DNA from: Hyparrhenia diplandra
Lineage: Eukaryota > Streptophyta > Magnoliopsida > Poales > Poaceae
Direction of reading: 5' to 3'
Assembly: GCA_015847255.1 (NCBI GenBank)
Contig: JADLZK010007210.1
Location: 62,001 to 126,000 of the forward strand
DNA length: 64,000 nucleotides
This document shows, piece by piece, positions 21,205-32,110 of this stretch (its first letter is position 1; every line of letters starts with the position of its first letter). The notes under the pieces were generated by a model that saw nothing but the letters and a program-made list of their open reading frames with translations, had not been told where the DNA came from and made no database searches. A program made the position numbers and the translations under genes.

Positions 21205-23533
21205 TATGTGATGATTATGGAATCATGCATCAACTTTCGGCCAAGTACACACCACAATCAAATGGCCTAGTTGAGAGGAAGAATAGGACTCTCATTGAGA
21301 TGGCAAGATCAATGCTTAGTGAGTACAATGTGAGTCAATCATTTTGGGCCGAAGCAATCAACACCGCATGCCACTACATCAATAGATTGTATTGCCATCC
21401 CATGATGAACAAGATACCTTATGAGCTATTGAATGGAAGAAAGACAACTATTGCATACTTTAGAGTATTTGGGTGTAAATGCTACATATTGAAGAAGGGT
21501 GCAAGACTTGGCAAGTTTGACAAGAGGTGTGATGAGGGGTTCCTACTTGGTTATTCCACCACAAGCAAAGCATATAGAGTGTGGAACAACTCAAGTGGTG
21601 TATTGGAAGAAGTCCATGATGTTGAATTTGATGAAACTAATGGGTCTCAAGATGAAGATGAGAACCTCAATGATTTTAGTGGAACTCAATTGGTAAATGC
21701 CACGAGAGGCATGAACATTGGTGATATTAGGCCAACTCAAGTTGATGATGACAAAGATAAAGTGCAAATCACTCAAGTTAGTGGTGCTCAAGTTCAAGAT
21801 CAACAACAAGCTAGTACATCATCTCAAGCAACAACAAATGATCAACCAAGCTCAAGCAATCAAGTACCAATACTCCAAAGCTCAAGTGTTGCTAGAGATC
21901 ACCCAATTGATCAAATTATTGGTGACATTGCAAGTGGAGTACAAACAAGAGGAAGACTTGCGGCCTTTTGTGAACACTTTGCTTTTGTGTCACAAGAAGA
22001 GCCCGAAAAGGTTGATGATGCCTTGAAGGATGAAGAATGGGTCATTGCAATGCAAGAGGAGCTCAATAACTTTGATAGAAACAAGGTTTGAGAATTGGTA
22101 GAGAGACCAAAAGACTACAATATCATTGGAACCAAATGGGTGTTCAAGAACAAGCAAGATGAAGATGGCATTGTGGTGAGAAACAAAGCAAGACTAGTTG
22201 CACAAGGCTACACTCAAGTAGAGGGTCTTGACTTTGGTGAGACTTATGCTCCGGTTGCAAGATTAGAGGCAATTAGAATTCTATTGGCCTATGCATGTGC
22301 ACACAACATCAAGCTCTATCAAATGGATGTCAAGAGTGTTTTTCTCAATAGCTTCATCAATGAGCTAGTGTATGTTGAGCAACCACCCGGTTTTGAAGAT
22401 TACCATCATCCCAACCATGTGTACAAGTTGAACAAGGCATTGTATGGGTTGAAGCAAGCACCTAGAGCATGGTATGAGAGGTTGAGAGACTTCCTACTCA
22501 AGAAAGGCTTCAAGATGGGCAAAGTTGACAATACTCTTTTCACCAAGAAGATTGGGAAAGATTTGTTTGTCATGCAAATATATGTTGATGATATCATCTT
22601 TGGATCAACAAATCAAGAGTATTGTGAAGAGTTTGCCAAGATGATGGCAAAAGAGTTTGAAATGTCTATGCTTGGAGAGCTCACATATTTCCTTGATCTA
22701 CAAATCAAGCAAATGAAGAATGACACCTTCATTAGTCAAGGGAAATACATTAGAGACATGGTCAAGAGGTTTGGATTGCAAGATGCAAAGGGCATCAATA
22801 CACCAATGGGTACCAATGGATCATTGGACAATGATGAAAGTGGCAATATGGTTGATCAAAGGTACTATAGGTCATTGATTGGAAGCTTACTCTATGTGAC
22901 CGCTTCTAGGCCCGATGTGATGTTTAGTGTGGGCAAGTGTGCAAGATTTCAATCCTCACCTAGAGAGAGTCATCTCACCGCATCAAAAAGAATATTGAGG
23001 TACTTGAAGCACACACAAAATGTTGGGCTATGGTATCCCAAGGGGTCAAACTTTGAGCTTATTGGATATTCGGACTCCGACTATGGGGGATGCAAGGTTG
23101 ATAGAAGAAGCACAAGTGGCACTTGTCAATTCCTTAGAAGATTTCTAGTATCATGGTCATCAAAGAAGCAAACCGGTGTGACACTCTCAACCGCCGAGGC
23201 CGAATACATTAGTGCCGGTAGTTGTTGTGCACAATTGCTATGGATGAGATCAACTTTGAAGGATTATGGATTTGATTTCCATCATGTGCCTTTGTATTGT
23301 GACAATGAAAGTGCTTGCAAGATGACTCAAAACCCGGTCCAACATACAAGAACCAAGCACATTGACATAAGGCATCACTTATTAGAGATCATCAACAAAA
23401 GGGTGATATTGCTATCCAACCTATTGGCACCGAAGATCAATTGGCCGACATCTTTACAAAGCCACTAGATGAGAAGAAGTTTTGCAAGCTAAGAAATGAG
23501 TTGAATATCCTTGACTTCTCCAACATGAGTTGA
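21205..23533 (+). pseudogene. copia pol remnant: integrase C-terminal half, reverse transcriptase, RNase H
   Basis: The first frame (to 22,091) starts inside the integrase core (HQLSAKYTPQSNGLVERKN, with the last catalytic Glu) and reaches a linker rich in Gln/Ser/Asp. A TGA at 22,089-22,091 replaces the Trp expected in NKVWELVERP. The second frame (22,092-23,468) is an almost complete RT/RNase H: NIIGTKWVFKNKQ, KARLVAQGYTQ, QMDVKSVFLNS, the YVDD box at 22,581-22,592, the RNase H block DSDYGGCKVDRRSTSGTCQF and TAEAEYI. A 1-2 bp indel near 23,380 shifts the frame, and the normal C-terminus (QLADIFTKPLDEKKF) continues in another frame to a stop at 23,531-23,533. One nonsense change and one indel in 2.3 kb fits a young element. 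Confidence 0.93.
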
Positions 23534-24636
23534 ATGCACCCCACTATCATGATATGCCCCTCCATCAAGCAAAGCAAAGGTATCATTGTTTGACATGACA
23601 TTCATGATATCTAAGGACATGTTTAGAACATATAGACATATAACTTGTGCCTTAGGAAGCATTCATGGAAAACAAAAGGATTTCAATGTATGTATGCCAT
23701 CACTATTGCTCTTTATGCTTGTTTGATCTAGTGATGACATATGACATGTTTATGGGCTTGCAATCTCAAGTGTTGAATTTGGCTATCTTTTCACACATAT
23801 GCTTCAACATAGGCAAGATAACCCTTGTCATGAGGTATGAAGAAGCTTGTCTTTGGTTCAAACCGAAATATATGTTTGACAAGTGATCCAAATTTGACCA
23901 AATTTGAGCACTATTCTCTCTTCCATAACACAACATGGTCATACCTTTTGTGGAAATTGTCGACAAAGGGGAGAGATTAGTGCATGAAAGGTTTTGGAAA
24001 ATTAAAAATTTCACATGTTTTTGAAAACCTCTCATGTGGTTCATGAGTTAACAAGTGGTTCACACAAGTAGGGGGAGCAAGCTCATAAACAATTTATTGC
24101 ATTTGATTGTGCACTAACATATGACTTGCTCATTACACATGTATTTAAATTCTATATACATGCTTGTGTGGTGTATGCTAGTTGAGTAAGATGCTTTACA
24201 AGTGGTTGATAACTAGCATGCATAGGAGCTAGCTAGATTTTCTATTTTCCGCTCTTAATTCAAGTACCTTGCTTATAATGTGATCTCTCACGTGGTACTT
24301 TAAGTTTTGATGAAAATCTAGTTACCTTGATGCTTGTATGGTGAAAATGGCGCAACTCCGATTGGTATCACGCTTCAAAGGTCCATTTCTTTCACCCTAA
24401 GCATCATTTTGGTAACATAGCTCACCCTCAATTTCAATATTCATACATGTATGCAATGCTTCGTTCCAAACTCGTTGCATACATGTAGGGGGAGCTCATG
24501 CTACCAAAACCGAACTATGATGATTGTCCAATCCTATGATTGTAAGCAAAATGCTTGGACAACCGTTCTATGTTCAAAAAACTTTAATCATAAAACCTTT
24601 TATGCGGGTTGTCACCAATTACCAAAAAGGGGAGAT
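23534..24636 (+). other. copia 3' untranslated region and polypurine tract
   Basis: No open frame resembling an envelope-like gene is present. Two short internal purine tracts (gacaaaggggagaga near 23,962 and gtagggggagc near 24,070) resemble spacers of SIRE-type elements. The tract used as polypurine tract is aaaaaggggaga at about 24,624-24,635, immediately before the 3' LTR. Confidence 0.7.
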
Positions 24637-26376
24637 TGAAGATCTCTTGTTTGGTTTTGGCTAATTAGTGACACCTAAGGACTGATCTCTCAATGCTAAG
24701 TGTTTGACATGATTGGAGATTGGTCGGGCCGGAGTTGGTGCTTGTGATCATGGAGGATGGATCAAGGTGATCCAAAAGATGATCAAGCATGCAACTCGGT
24801 GGAGGTTTGGAGATCAAAGGTCCCAAGGCAAAGGTATAACCATAGGGCTTTTGATTTCACACCCAAGACACTATAGAGAGTGTGGGTGATTATAGGATCG
24901 ATAAGCCGTACTATAAAGAGGGGAAAACTTTCGTACATATCGATCCTCACGTGCCTTTAGGTTCAAGTCTCATATGCATGCATTCTAACCTAAAGTGCTA
25001 ACTCCGTCCTTGTTGAAAATGGTTTCGAAAATGCTAACACATGGTGTCGAGGTGTTCTTCGGCGTGTCGGCAACAAGAAACAAGTGACGAAGTCGGTTTG
25101 GAGCAAAGGCGAAGGAACGGCGATTTAAACGACGAAGATTTCGCAGCTCGGGGCGTGGCCGGACGGACCGACCGCCGAAGTCGGTCGAAAAGTGACCGGA
25201 CGGTCCGGTCCGGTTGCGTCTGGCAGAGCATGTTTCGTGGTCGAGGCGTCGACGGTGACCGGATGCACCGGCCGGAAGCATCCGGTGCTTAGGAAGCATC
25301 GATCGGATGCGTGACCGGACGACGGAGGAGGGGGTCGGTGGGGTCGGTTCGGCTTGTTCGGTTGTGATCGGACCCACCGACCCGGACTCACCGGGTGAGT
25401 CCGGTCGGGCGTCCGGTCGGCCGTTGAAAAAGTGTGTTTTTCACTCTTTCCACCACATTTCGTGGTGTGACCTATATATACCCCCTTGGCTGCCTCTTGC
25501 TCTTACCCTTGAACATTTGAATCATTCCTAACACTCTTGAGCAAGCAAGCAAGCCTCCCTCCTCTCTCATTCTTGATTTGAGCTTCATTCTTGAGAGAAG
25601 AGTTGATCCAAGTGCATTGCATCGAGTTCTTGCATCTAGAGGCACTTGGGGATCGTTGTGAGACGGTGGATTTCCCGTTTCTCTTGGAGGCACCGCTCCT
25701 AGCCGGCTTGGTGGATTGGTGGAGGCGTTGGCAAGAGAAGGTGATTGTTCTTGGCCACCTCCGGTTGATTTGTGAGAGGATTACGCACTCCTCGTCGGGA
25801 AGACAAAGTGCAAGGAATACATTGCTCGTGCTTTGGGTACCACACTTGTTGAGTGGTGTGTTGAGGCTAGCAAGGGCACCGCCTAGCTCAAACACCATCC
25901 TTGTGTTGGTCGGCACAACCGGAGACTAGCTTGTCGGTGTACAAGTGAACTCCGGGTGAACAAATCGACTTGTTCATTGTCTTCGCGTGTGGATCATCAC
26001 CATCGAGTGGTTGATTGTTCATCTACATCCCGGTGATTGGTTCATAGCCTCTTCAAGTCGGTATAACAAGTTTCTCTCACTTGCATTACTTTCCTAGTTT
26101 ACCTTGTGTAGAGAGCTAGCACTTGCTTGTGTAGGTTGTTCTTGCTAGCATAAGGATCATATTAGGATTGCTCATTAGCTAGAGTAGTGACATAGACTTT
26201 GTGTGGACTAGAGATCATAGAATTATTTAGTCTTGTCACTAGAAGGCTTGCAAGACCACTAGAGCTAGTGCAAACCGCATTTTCGCCGTGTTTTATACTA
26301 ATCGGTTTGTTTAGTTGAGCTTGTAGAAAATTTTTATAGGTTATTCACCCCCCCTCTAGCCATCTAGGACCTTACA
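24637..26376 (+). repeat. Complete 3' LTR of copia element
   Basis: 1740 bp from TGAAGATC to CTTACA; the ending ttcacccccc-ctctagcc is typical of SIRE-like grass elements. A TATA box (tatatata, 25,473-25,480) lies in the middle. The 200 bp upstream of it (25,150-25,430) are GC-rich and dense in ccggtc/gaccgga words, giving many short inverted repeats. Confidence 0.93.
25473..25480 (+). promoter_or_regulatory. TATA box in copia 3' LTR
   Basis: The sequence cctatatatacccc follows a GC-rich upstream region and is the only good core promoter in the LTR. It would read outward from the 3' LTR into the downstream flank. Confidence 0.6.
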
Positions 26377-26381
26377 CTTAT
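26377..26381 (+). repeat. Target-site duplication (right) of copia element
   Basis: CTTAT, identical to 20,732-20,736. Confidence 0.95.
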
Positions 26382-26418
26382 AACCTATGCTGAAGAACCA
26401 TTCATGTTTCAAACCAAT

Positions 26419-26511
26419 ACAAATAACAAAAAGACACGTTTCACATATTACAAATAATAAAAAGATACCTTTCACATATTACAAATAATAAAAAGACACC
26501 TTTCACATATA
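26419..26511. repeat. 31-bp tandem repeat, three units
   Basis: Three consecutive 31-bp units of the type acaaataataaaaagacacc-tttcacatatt. They differ at a few positions. Confidence 0.85.
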
Positions 26512-29500
26512 CGAAAAATTTAACTCTATGTCTCATGCTCACACGATGTCTCTATTAAGGATAGTAAGAAAATTTGAACTGGAGGACTACCAAACAAACC
26601 TAAGGATAGTAAGAAAATTTGAACCACACGATGTACCATAAAAGTTCACAGAGCATGTGTGGAGCTAAACAATTGATTCAAGCAGCAACCTGATGTTACT
26701 CCAAAATAGAAATAGCTATGAATCCTAACAGTAATCAATGCAGGAAGCAACTTGTGGTACTCACAAATAGGAATAATTGGCAATCTTATTGGGATACCTA
26801 CTGACGGAGGGGCTGACATGATCAGAATCAATTCATCCAACCACGTAGCGATTGTTCTAATGAATGTCGAAGTTGCATATATCTTCTTAGCATCAGTCTA
26901 CAAACAGCAGGTGCCACACCTTTGAGGCATTTGAGTATTGGTATGACCACATCAAAAGGATAGGATGAGAACATACAGGGATGGATGAACTTCGCTTGGA
27001 CGGTGCATGTAGGGGCACTAAAAAATAAACCCAAACTCAGTGCAACAGTCGCTGAATGAGGGGGGGAAAAGCAAAATCATTGGAATAGGGAAGGGCTATA
27101 TCTCTTTATGTAAACTCCTGAAAGCAGATGATATCCTAATGGGCCCTATGGTGATTGTTGAGTCATCTGATGCATAACGTGCATCTGAGAAATTGTTAGG
27201 ATCACCATGGTCTATACATAGATGAAGCCTGGCGATGAAGGAATATTACCGGAGAAGGTAACTCTCCCTCTGAACAAGGGACCATGAGCACATGGCTCCT
27301 TCCATTCCTGTATTTAAAATGGTCATCTCAGTTAGTGCTGAAAGTTGACATGTGCATCTAAAAAGAAAGTTTATAGATGGTTTATTCTCATCAGCACAGC
27401 CCAACATGGGAACAGTTAGCCAAATAAGATAAAAACGCTAAGCTACTAAGCTAAAAGTGTTTTGCATTAAGCAACAACTTTTTTAGCCATAAATATGTAG
27501 TCCGGTAAAAAACCTAAAACTCGCTATGAATATCTCTATTAACAGTGATCAGTTAGATAGGTTAAGAACAATTGAATGTAATCATTTAGACAGGCTGTCT
27601 CACAGACATAAGGCGGGCAACCAAGAACATACTAACTAAGCAACTATGAATATCCCAAGCCAAGCACAACTATCAGCTCTGAATATTTACTAAGCATAAT
27701 AAAAAATCCTTGTTGAACAAATAAATGACAAGAACAATCGCTAACTCTTCTTTGTGACTTGCGGGATACTTAAACAACTATAAATTCTTAGCTGCACGCT
27801 TCTGCAACGTATAGTTTATGGATATCTCAGCTAAGGTTGATGCCATTGCCAACTGAAGCTTGTGAATGGTAAAGTAAATGTTGAGGGTAGGCCTGGTGTG
27901 CCTAAACCGGTTATAGGCACAGGCATTTTTTTCAGAAAGTCAGTTACGAATGTACAAATTAATTTGAAAGGAAATAAAGGTTGAGAATGAAACCAATGAT
28001 AAAATCAAATCAGCGTTTAGTTTTAGACTTTGAAAGGCTCTATTCTATGTTAGAGTTCTGTTCAGAAACCTTGAAGACTATGGCATTGTGGGGGTGGTGC
28101 TGCTTTGGCTCCATTTCAACCTGATTTCAAATTCAACCTATCTATCTAATTTGAAAAAACTGTATGCCCCTACTAAGAAATTAGGTACACACATTCACTT
28201 TAGGCACAACCGAGAATACAAATTGAAGTGACCAGTTCATTTAAAAAATGAGAGAAAATGGAAGCAAGAAACATTTGCATCTGTCCTCTCGATATTAGCT
28301 GCAAACTACACCACATATTGCGTACCATATAGATGTTTTTCTCATAGCAAGATGAGGATAGTGGTTGATGTCTCTGTATACTAAAAAAGAAAGTTGTCCT
28401 GAGCTTCATTGCTAGAGATGCAGTTTATAGGAAGGCGTTGTAGGTCTCGGATTGGAAGTGAACGCCAGTTCCTAGAGAATAAGAAAATCCTTATAATGTC
28501 TCCAATTTTTATTAGGCCATTCAAATTGCTGAAACATGGTCTTTTTGTAAGCATACAGTGATGCAATTGCAATAACAAAGGACCAAACGGTAGCACAAAT
28601 GCTAGTAAAAAATAAGAATGAGAAGAAACATAGAGGCACTGACCAGGTCTTATGTCCCATGGCGAGCACGCACCAGAACCTCAGCGGCAAGGGCAAGAGA
28701 CAGTTAGGAACAACTACGGCACGTGCAAAGAAACACTGCAATATAGTTTCAAACTTTGTTCCATTAACATCATAGTAGGCATATGCAATTTTACAAAGAA
28801 AAGCAAATTAAATATCATTTGTTGGCGGCTTTCATGAGGTCATCAGCATTAGTTTGAACCTGCACACATTTGGATACTGGGAACAGAGGAGTTAGTGTTA
28901 GGATTTGCGAGTTGAAAATACCTTAACCAGAAATGATCCCCAAGCAGGAAGAGGCTGCGAAGATGATTGGAAAAAATGGAAGTGAAGCAAACTGGCCTTG
29001 TTAAGGTATTTAGAGATTTGTCTCAACACAGTAGCTACTTTCGCTCCTACTTTTTTGCAATGCAGCACAAATTTGTTTTCCAGGAAGCCAGCATTGCTCA
29101 CAAGGCATATTTAAAATTCTCTTTGAATCTCTAAATAGACACAAATTTAATCATGATACTAAAAAGATGTAGCACAGACGAAAGCATATGTGGAACTAAA
29201 TATGGACTCTGAAATTTAACTATGATGTACCATAAATTTTATCGAGCATATGTGGAACTAAATATGGACTCGAAATTTAACATAAAAATAAATTTGAATG
29301 AATGATGAATCAGCATAAGTACAGTAAGACAGAAAAATTTGCCTCAGTAAGTTGGCAATCATCATTTGTTCATGAACCAGGAGCTTCAAGGCATGGCAAC
29401 AAATGGGTTGCTCTCATAAATTTCATAATATAAGTAACAATCCATGCCCAGTACCTCACAAGCGAATGAACATCAGATCATATTCTTCAGCATTGGATAT

Positions 29501-29690
29501 GCCATTTTCATCATAGGCAAAAAAAGAAATGAACAAGATGGAGCGCACCACATGAAGTGGTGAGACCAAATTAAACAGCTCCGTAAACAAAATCCAATCG
29601 GCCACACCTGGATCCAAAGAACGAAAACTTTTTTTACTACCGTGGCTATGCTCCCCCCAGCCTGCCCAAACTCTGCAGAAACAACTCACC
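26512..29690. other. AT-rich region, possible decayed minus-strand transcription unit
   Basis: I cannot name a gene here. On the minus strand there are short open blocks that look more protein-like than chance: about 26,646-26,870 (IPIRLPIIPICEYHKLLPAL), 27,110-27,290, 28,400-28,500 (RNWRSLPIRDLQRLPIN), 28,620-28,745 and 28,922-29,100 (KVGAKVATVLRQISKYLNK, followed by a possible donor AAG|GTATTT). None continues into another with consistent phase. Short words such as gatgtaccataaa and gcatatgtggaactaaa recur at 26,627, 29,222 and nearby, so local duplication has also happened. The region may be a decayed gene or repetitive DNA. Confidence 0.25.
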
Positions 29691-29800
29691 AAACAAAATC
29701 GATCGTCCACATGATAATGTAAATGATACAAACGAATTTGTTACCATGGATAGCGCCATTGCTGGGGAACTCTAGCCCAATTGTAGAGTTAAAAAATGCT
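29690..29800. repeat. Diverged copy of the 30,318-30,730 repeat unit
   Basis: The stretch gatcgtccacatgataatg.. through gtagagttaaaa matches part of the two tandem units at 30,318-30,730 with about 15-20 differences. It makes three copies of one sequence within 1 kb. Confidence 0.75.
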
Positions 29801-30317
29801 TAGAACAATAGATCATAGGCTAAAACAAAAATCCATACTGAAGGATTCAAGACAAGAGAGGGGCCTGGTGCTGTGGCGCGGCCATAGGGGTAACTCGATG
29901 TAGACCAAGTCAGCAAACCCTAACCCATCATAGATGGCCTCGGATAAGGGATTGCACGGCACGGCAGCAGAATGGCCTTGTCACCCGCGTGCAAACGGGA
30001 AGATGGAGGGATAGAGGATTTCGGGGAGGAGCCATGAGATGGAGGAGGAGAAGAGGGTGACACACCAGATCCTCGCGCCGACGGCCGCCACCTCGAGATG
30101 AGGATGTCGCGGTCTGGCCCCCCAGCACGCCGCGCCGCTGGAAGAGGGAGAGGGAGGGAGAGAGAGAGAGAGAGAGAGGAAGGAGAGGGAGAGAGAGGGG
30201 AAGGCCGCCAGCTGGCAGCGCCATCGCCGAGGCGGCCCGGCGAAAAAGACGGAGAGGAGGTGGGAACGGAGGAAAGGAGGGGGGAGCGGTGAGGGCGCAG
30301 TAAAGAGCGAGCCTTGT
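29801..30317 (-). other. GC-rich block resembling a 5' exon/UTR on the minus strand
   Basis: The block between the repeat copies has the composition of a grass 5' UTR plus first exon when read on the minus strand, with CTC/CCG-rich sequence and an ATG in good context near 30,034. The open frame from that ATG is only about 35 codons and no domain is recognised. A longer Leu/Pro/Ser-rich frame (30,224 to 29,928) comes from the (GA)n microsatellite and is not credible as protein. Confidence 0.3.
30141..30201. repeat. (GA)n microsatellite
   Basis: A run of about ten GA units (30,158-30,178) flanked by imperfect GGGAGA units. Confidence 0.9.
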
Positions 30318-30730
30318 ATTTGCGGTAGCTTTTGTTTATTTCGTTTTTTTTTCAAAGGAAAAAAGAGTAGTAGGTGGCTGCCTCATTTATTACATTAAGA
30401 CAAAACTAAACAGTTCACTAAACTAAATCTGATCGTCCACACGACAATCTAAAGGATAGAAACGAATTTGCTACCGTGGATAGCCCCAGGGGCTTGGAAC
30501 TCTAGCCGCATTGTAGAGAGTAAATTTGCGGCAGCTTTTGTTTATTTTGTTTTTTTTTTCAAAGGAAAAAAGAGTAGTAGGTGGCTGCCTTATTTATTAC
30601 ATTAAGACAAAACTAAACAGTTCACTAAACTAAATCTGATCGTCCACACGACAATCTAAAGAATAGAAACAAATTTGCTACCGTGGATAGCCCCAGGGGC
30701 TTGGAACTCTAGCCGCATTGTAGAGAGTAA
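30318..30730. repeat. Tandem direct duplication, two ~206-bp units
   Basis: The unit starting ttgcggtagcttttgttta (30,320) is repeated starting ttgcggcagcttttgttta (30,526), with only a handful of differences across the ~206 bp. It ends gcattgtagagagtaaatt in both. The low divergence points to a recent duplication. Confidence 0.93.
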
Positions 30731-30734
30731 ATTC

Positions 30735-31828
30735 ACATCTCCATGTCCCAGCGCCACCACAGTGGTCACGTACATCTCTGCCGAATCGGAATCCATCACC
30801 TGGATGCAAGTCCGAATATAAAATATAAATATCATTGTAGAAATCGAGGCCTGTACAATCAAATCGAGATACTCAGCTCAATTTAAAGTTCGCCTCTTCC
30901 CATTTGGGCTTATGCATCAGGCACTCACAATGCAGACTCTATCATAAAGTATAAGACAATTTATTATCTCGAATAACGTAGACTTGGAGTCTTGTTTTTT
31001 TCCATCTCTTCCATAGATATTGTCAGATTCCGGCTAGATTGGGCGAATTGACACGTGTTCGTCGACCTTCGAAGCTTCGGAGGGGCGTAGGGGGGCTGCA
31101 ATCTCTCACCGGGCGGCGACGACGCAGCAAGGCACGGGTGACAGAGGAGAGGGGAGGAGCCGTGGCGTGGAGGGGCGGCGCCGGCGGCGGCGCGCCGCCG
31201 GCGGCGGCGCGGTCGGGGCAGGGGGCGGCGCGGAAGCGGGGGAGGTGGAGGCCAAGAGTCGAAAAAGCGATAGATATGTTTTATTTTCTTGCTTACCCCC
31301 TAGAGATTACATGCCTCTTGCTTATATAACCCGACTAGTGGGACTTGTAATCTAAGCAATCTCTATAATGTTTCCTTATATGACCGAATACCTTTTACAA
31401 GCAATTCCTATTTTATTATTTCCTAATAAGGGTCTCCCTTATAGATGAGATAGCCCCCTTGCACACCAAAAATTACCAAAGATAATCCGACTTGAAAGCG
31501 AAGCAAACTCGGAGTCAGACGGGAGAGGGAGAGCGGCGGGGGGGCCGGCGTCGTCGCGTTTGGCCCAATTAGCCACTCTCGGGCTGGCCCAATTTGGTTC
31601 ATGACGGATATCGACGCCACATCGCTACATCAATAAATTATAATAAATAGGATGGTAATAAATGTGCTTAGACTATATGGTAGAGTCTGCATTGTGGGTG
31701 CCCTCACTTGCGCATCTCTGCCAATGCAATGACATCCCTTTCAGCAGAAGGAAAGAGCATCAATAACTACAAATCGAATAGCTCTACCGTTACACATTCC
31801 TAAATCAGTGGTCGGATTGGGACTCACC
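30735..31828. other. Intergenic stretch with a GC-rich island
   Basis: No supported gene. Bases 31,040-31,260 are GC-rich and contain a perfect 16-bp palindrome (cggcggcgcgccgccg, about 31,188-31,203). Bases 31,260-31,480 are AT-rich and have the look of LTR or promoter DNA (cttatataacccgac), but I could not match them to any other copy in the window. Confidence 0.4.
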
Positions 31829-32110
31829 GTGGGGCTGCCTGCGGGAGATGGAGACGTCATCGAAGAAGGCCTCGACAGGGGAGAGAGCCGGTGCCCGCCA
31901 TGGAGTAGCCCCTTGCCGGCTCACGTGCTAAAATTGACAGAGGAAGACGAAGAGTCGGCGGCGACGTGTGTTCCCCCGAAAGGCGTGGAGATGGCGTCGC
32001 GTGCGGCTCCAGCGAGGGCGCCGCGACACCGGGCGAGGGCCGATCTTTGCAAGGCCCTGGTCGGGCTGGTGATGACGAACCCCTAGCTGCCCCGAAAGGT
32101 GTTTTTTTTA

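Larger units (their letters stand above)
20737..26376 (+). mobile_element. Ty1/copia retrotransposon, SIRE-like, 5' deleted
   Basis: The element starts TGAAGATCTC at 20,737, ends CTTACA at 26,376, and is flanked by a perfect 5-bp target duplication CTTAT (20,732-20,736 and 26,377-26,381). The 3' LTR is complete (24,637-26,376, 1740 bp). The 5' LTR keeps only its first ~468 bp (20,737-21,204) and is then joined to the middle of integrase, so the rest of the 5' LTR, the primer site, gag, protease and the integrase N-terminus are gone. Over the shared 468 bp I count by eye four substitutions and two 1-bp indels. At the grass LTR rate often used (1.3e-8 per site per year) this is roughly 0.3 million years. 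Confidence 0.95.

Noticed and set aside
22089..22091. In-frame TGA in copia pol as programmed readthrough
   Set aside because: It replaces a conserved Trp codon (TGG) and lies between integrase and RT, where this family has no recoding site. A point mutation or error is simpler.
26512..29100. A definable minus-strand gene
   Set aside because: Several blocks look protein-like, but phases and splice sites do not join and I recognise no family, so no CDS is claimed.
29928..30355. Long Leu/Ser/Pro-rich open frames on the minus strand
   Set aside because: They run through the (GA)n microsatellite and are low in complexity in all frames, so the open reading is a composition effect.
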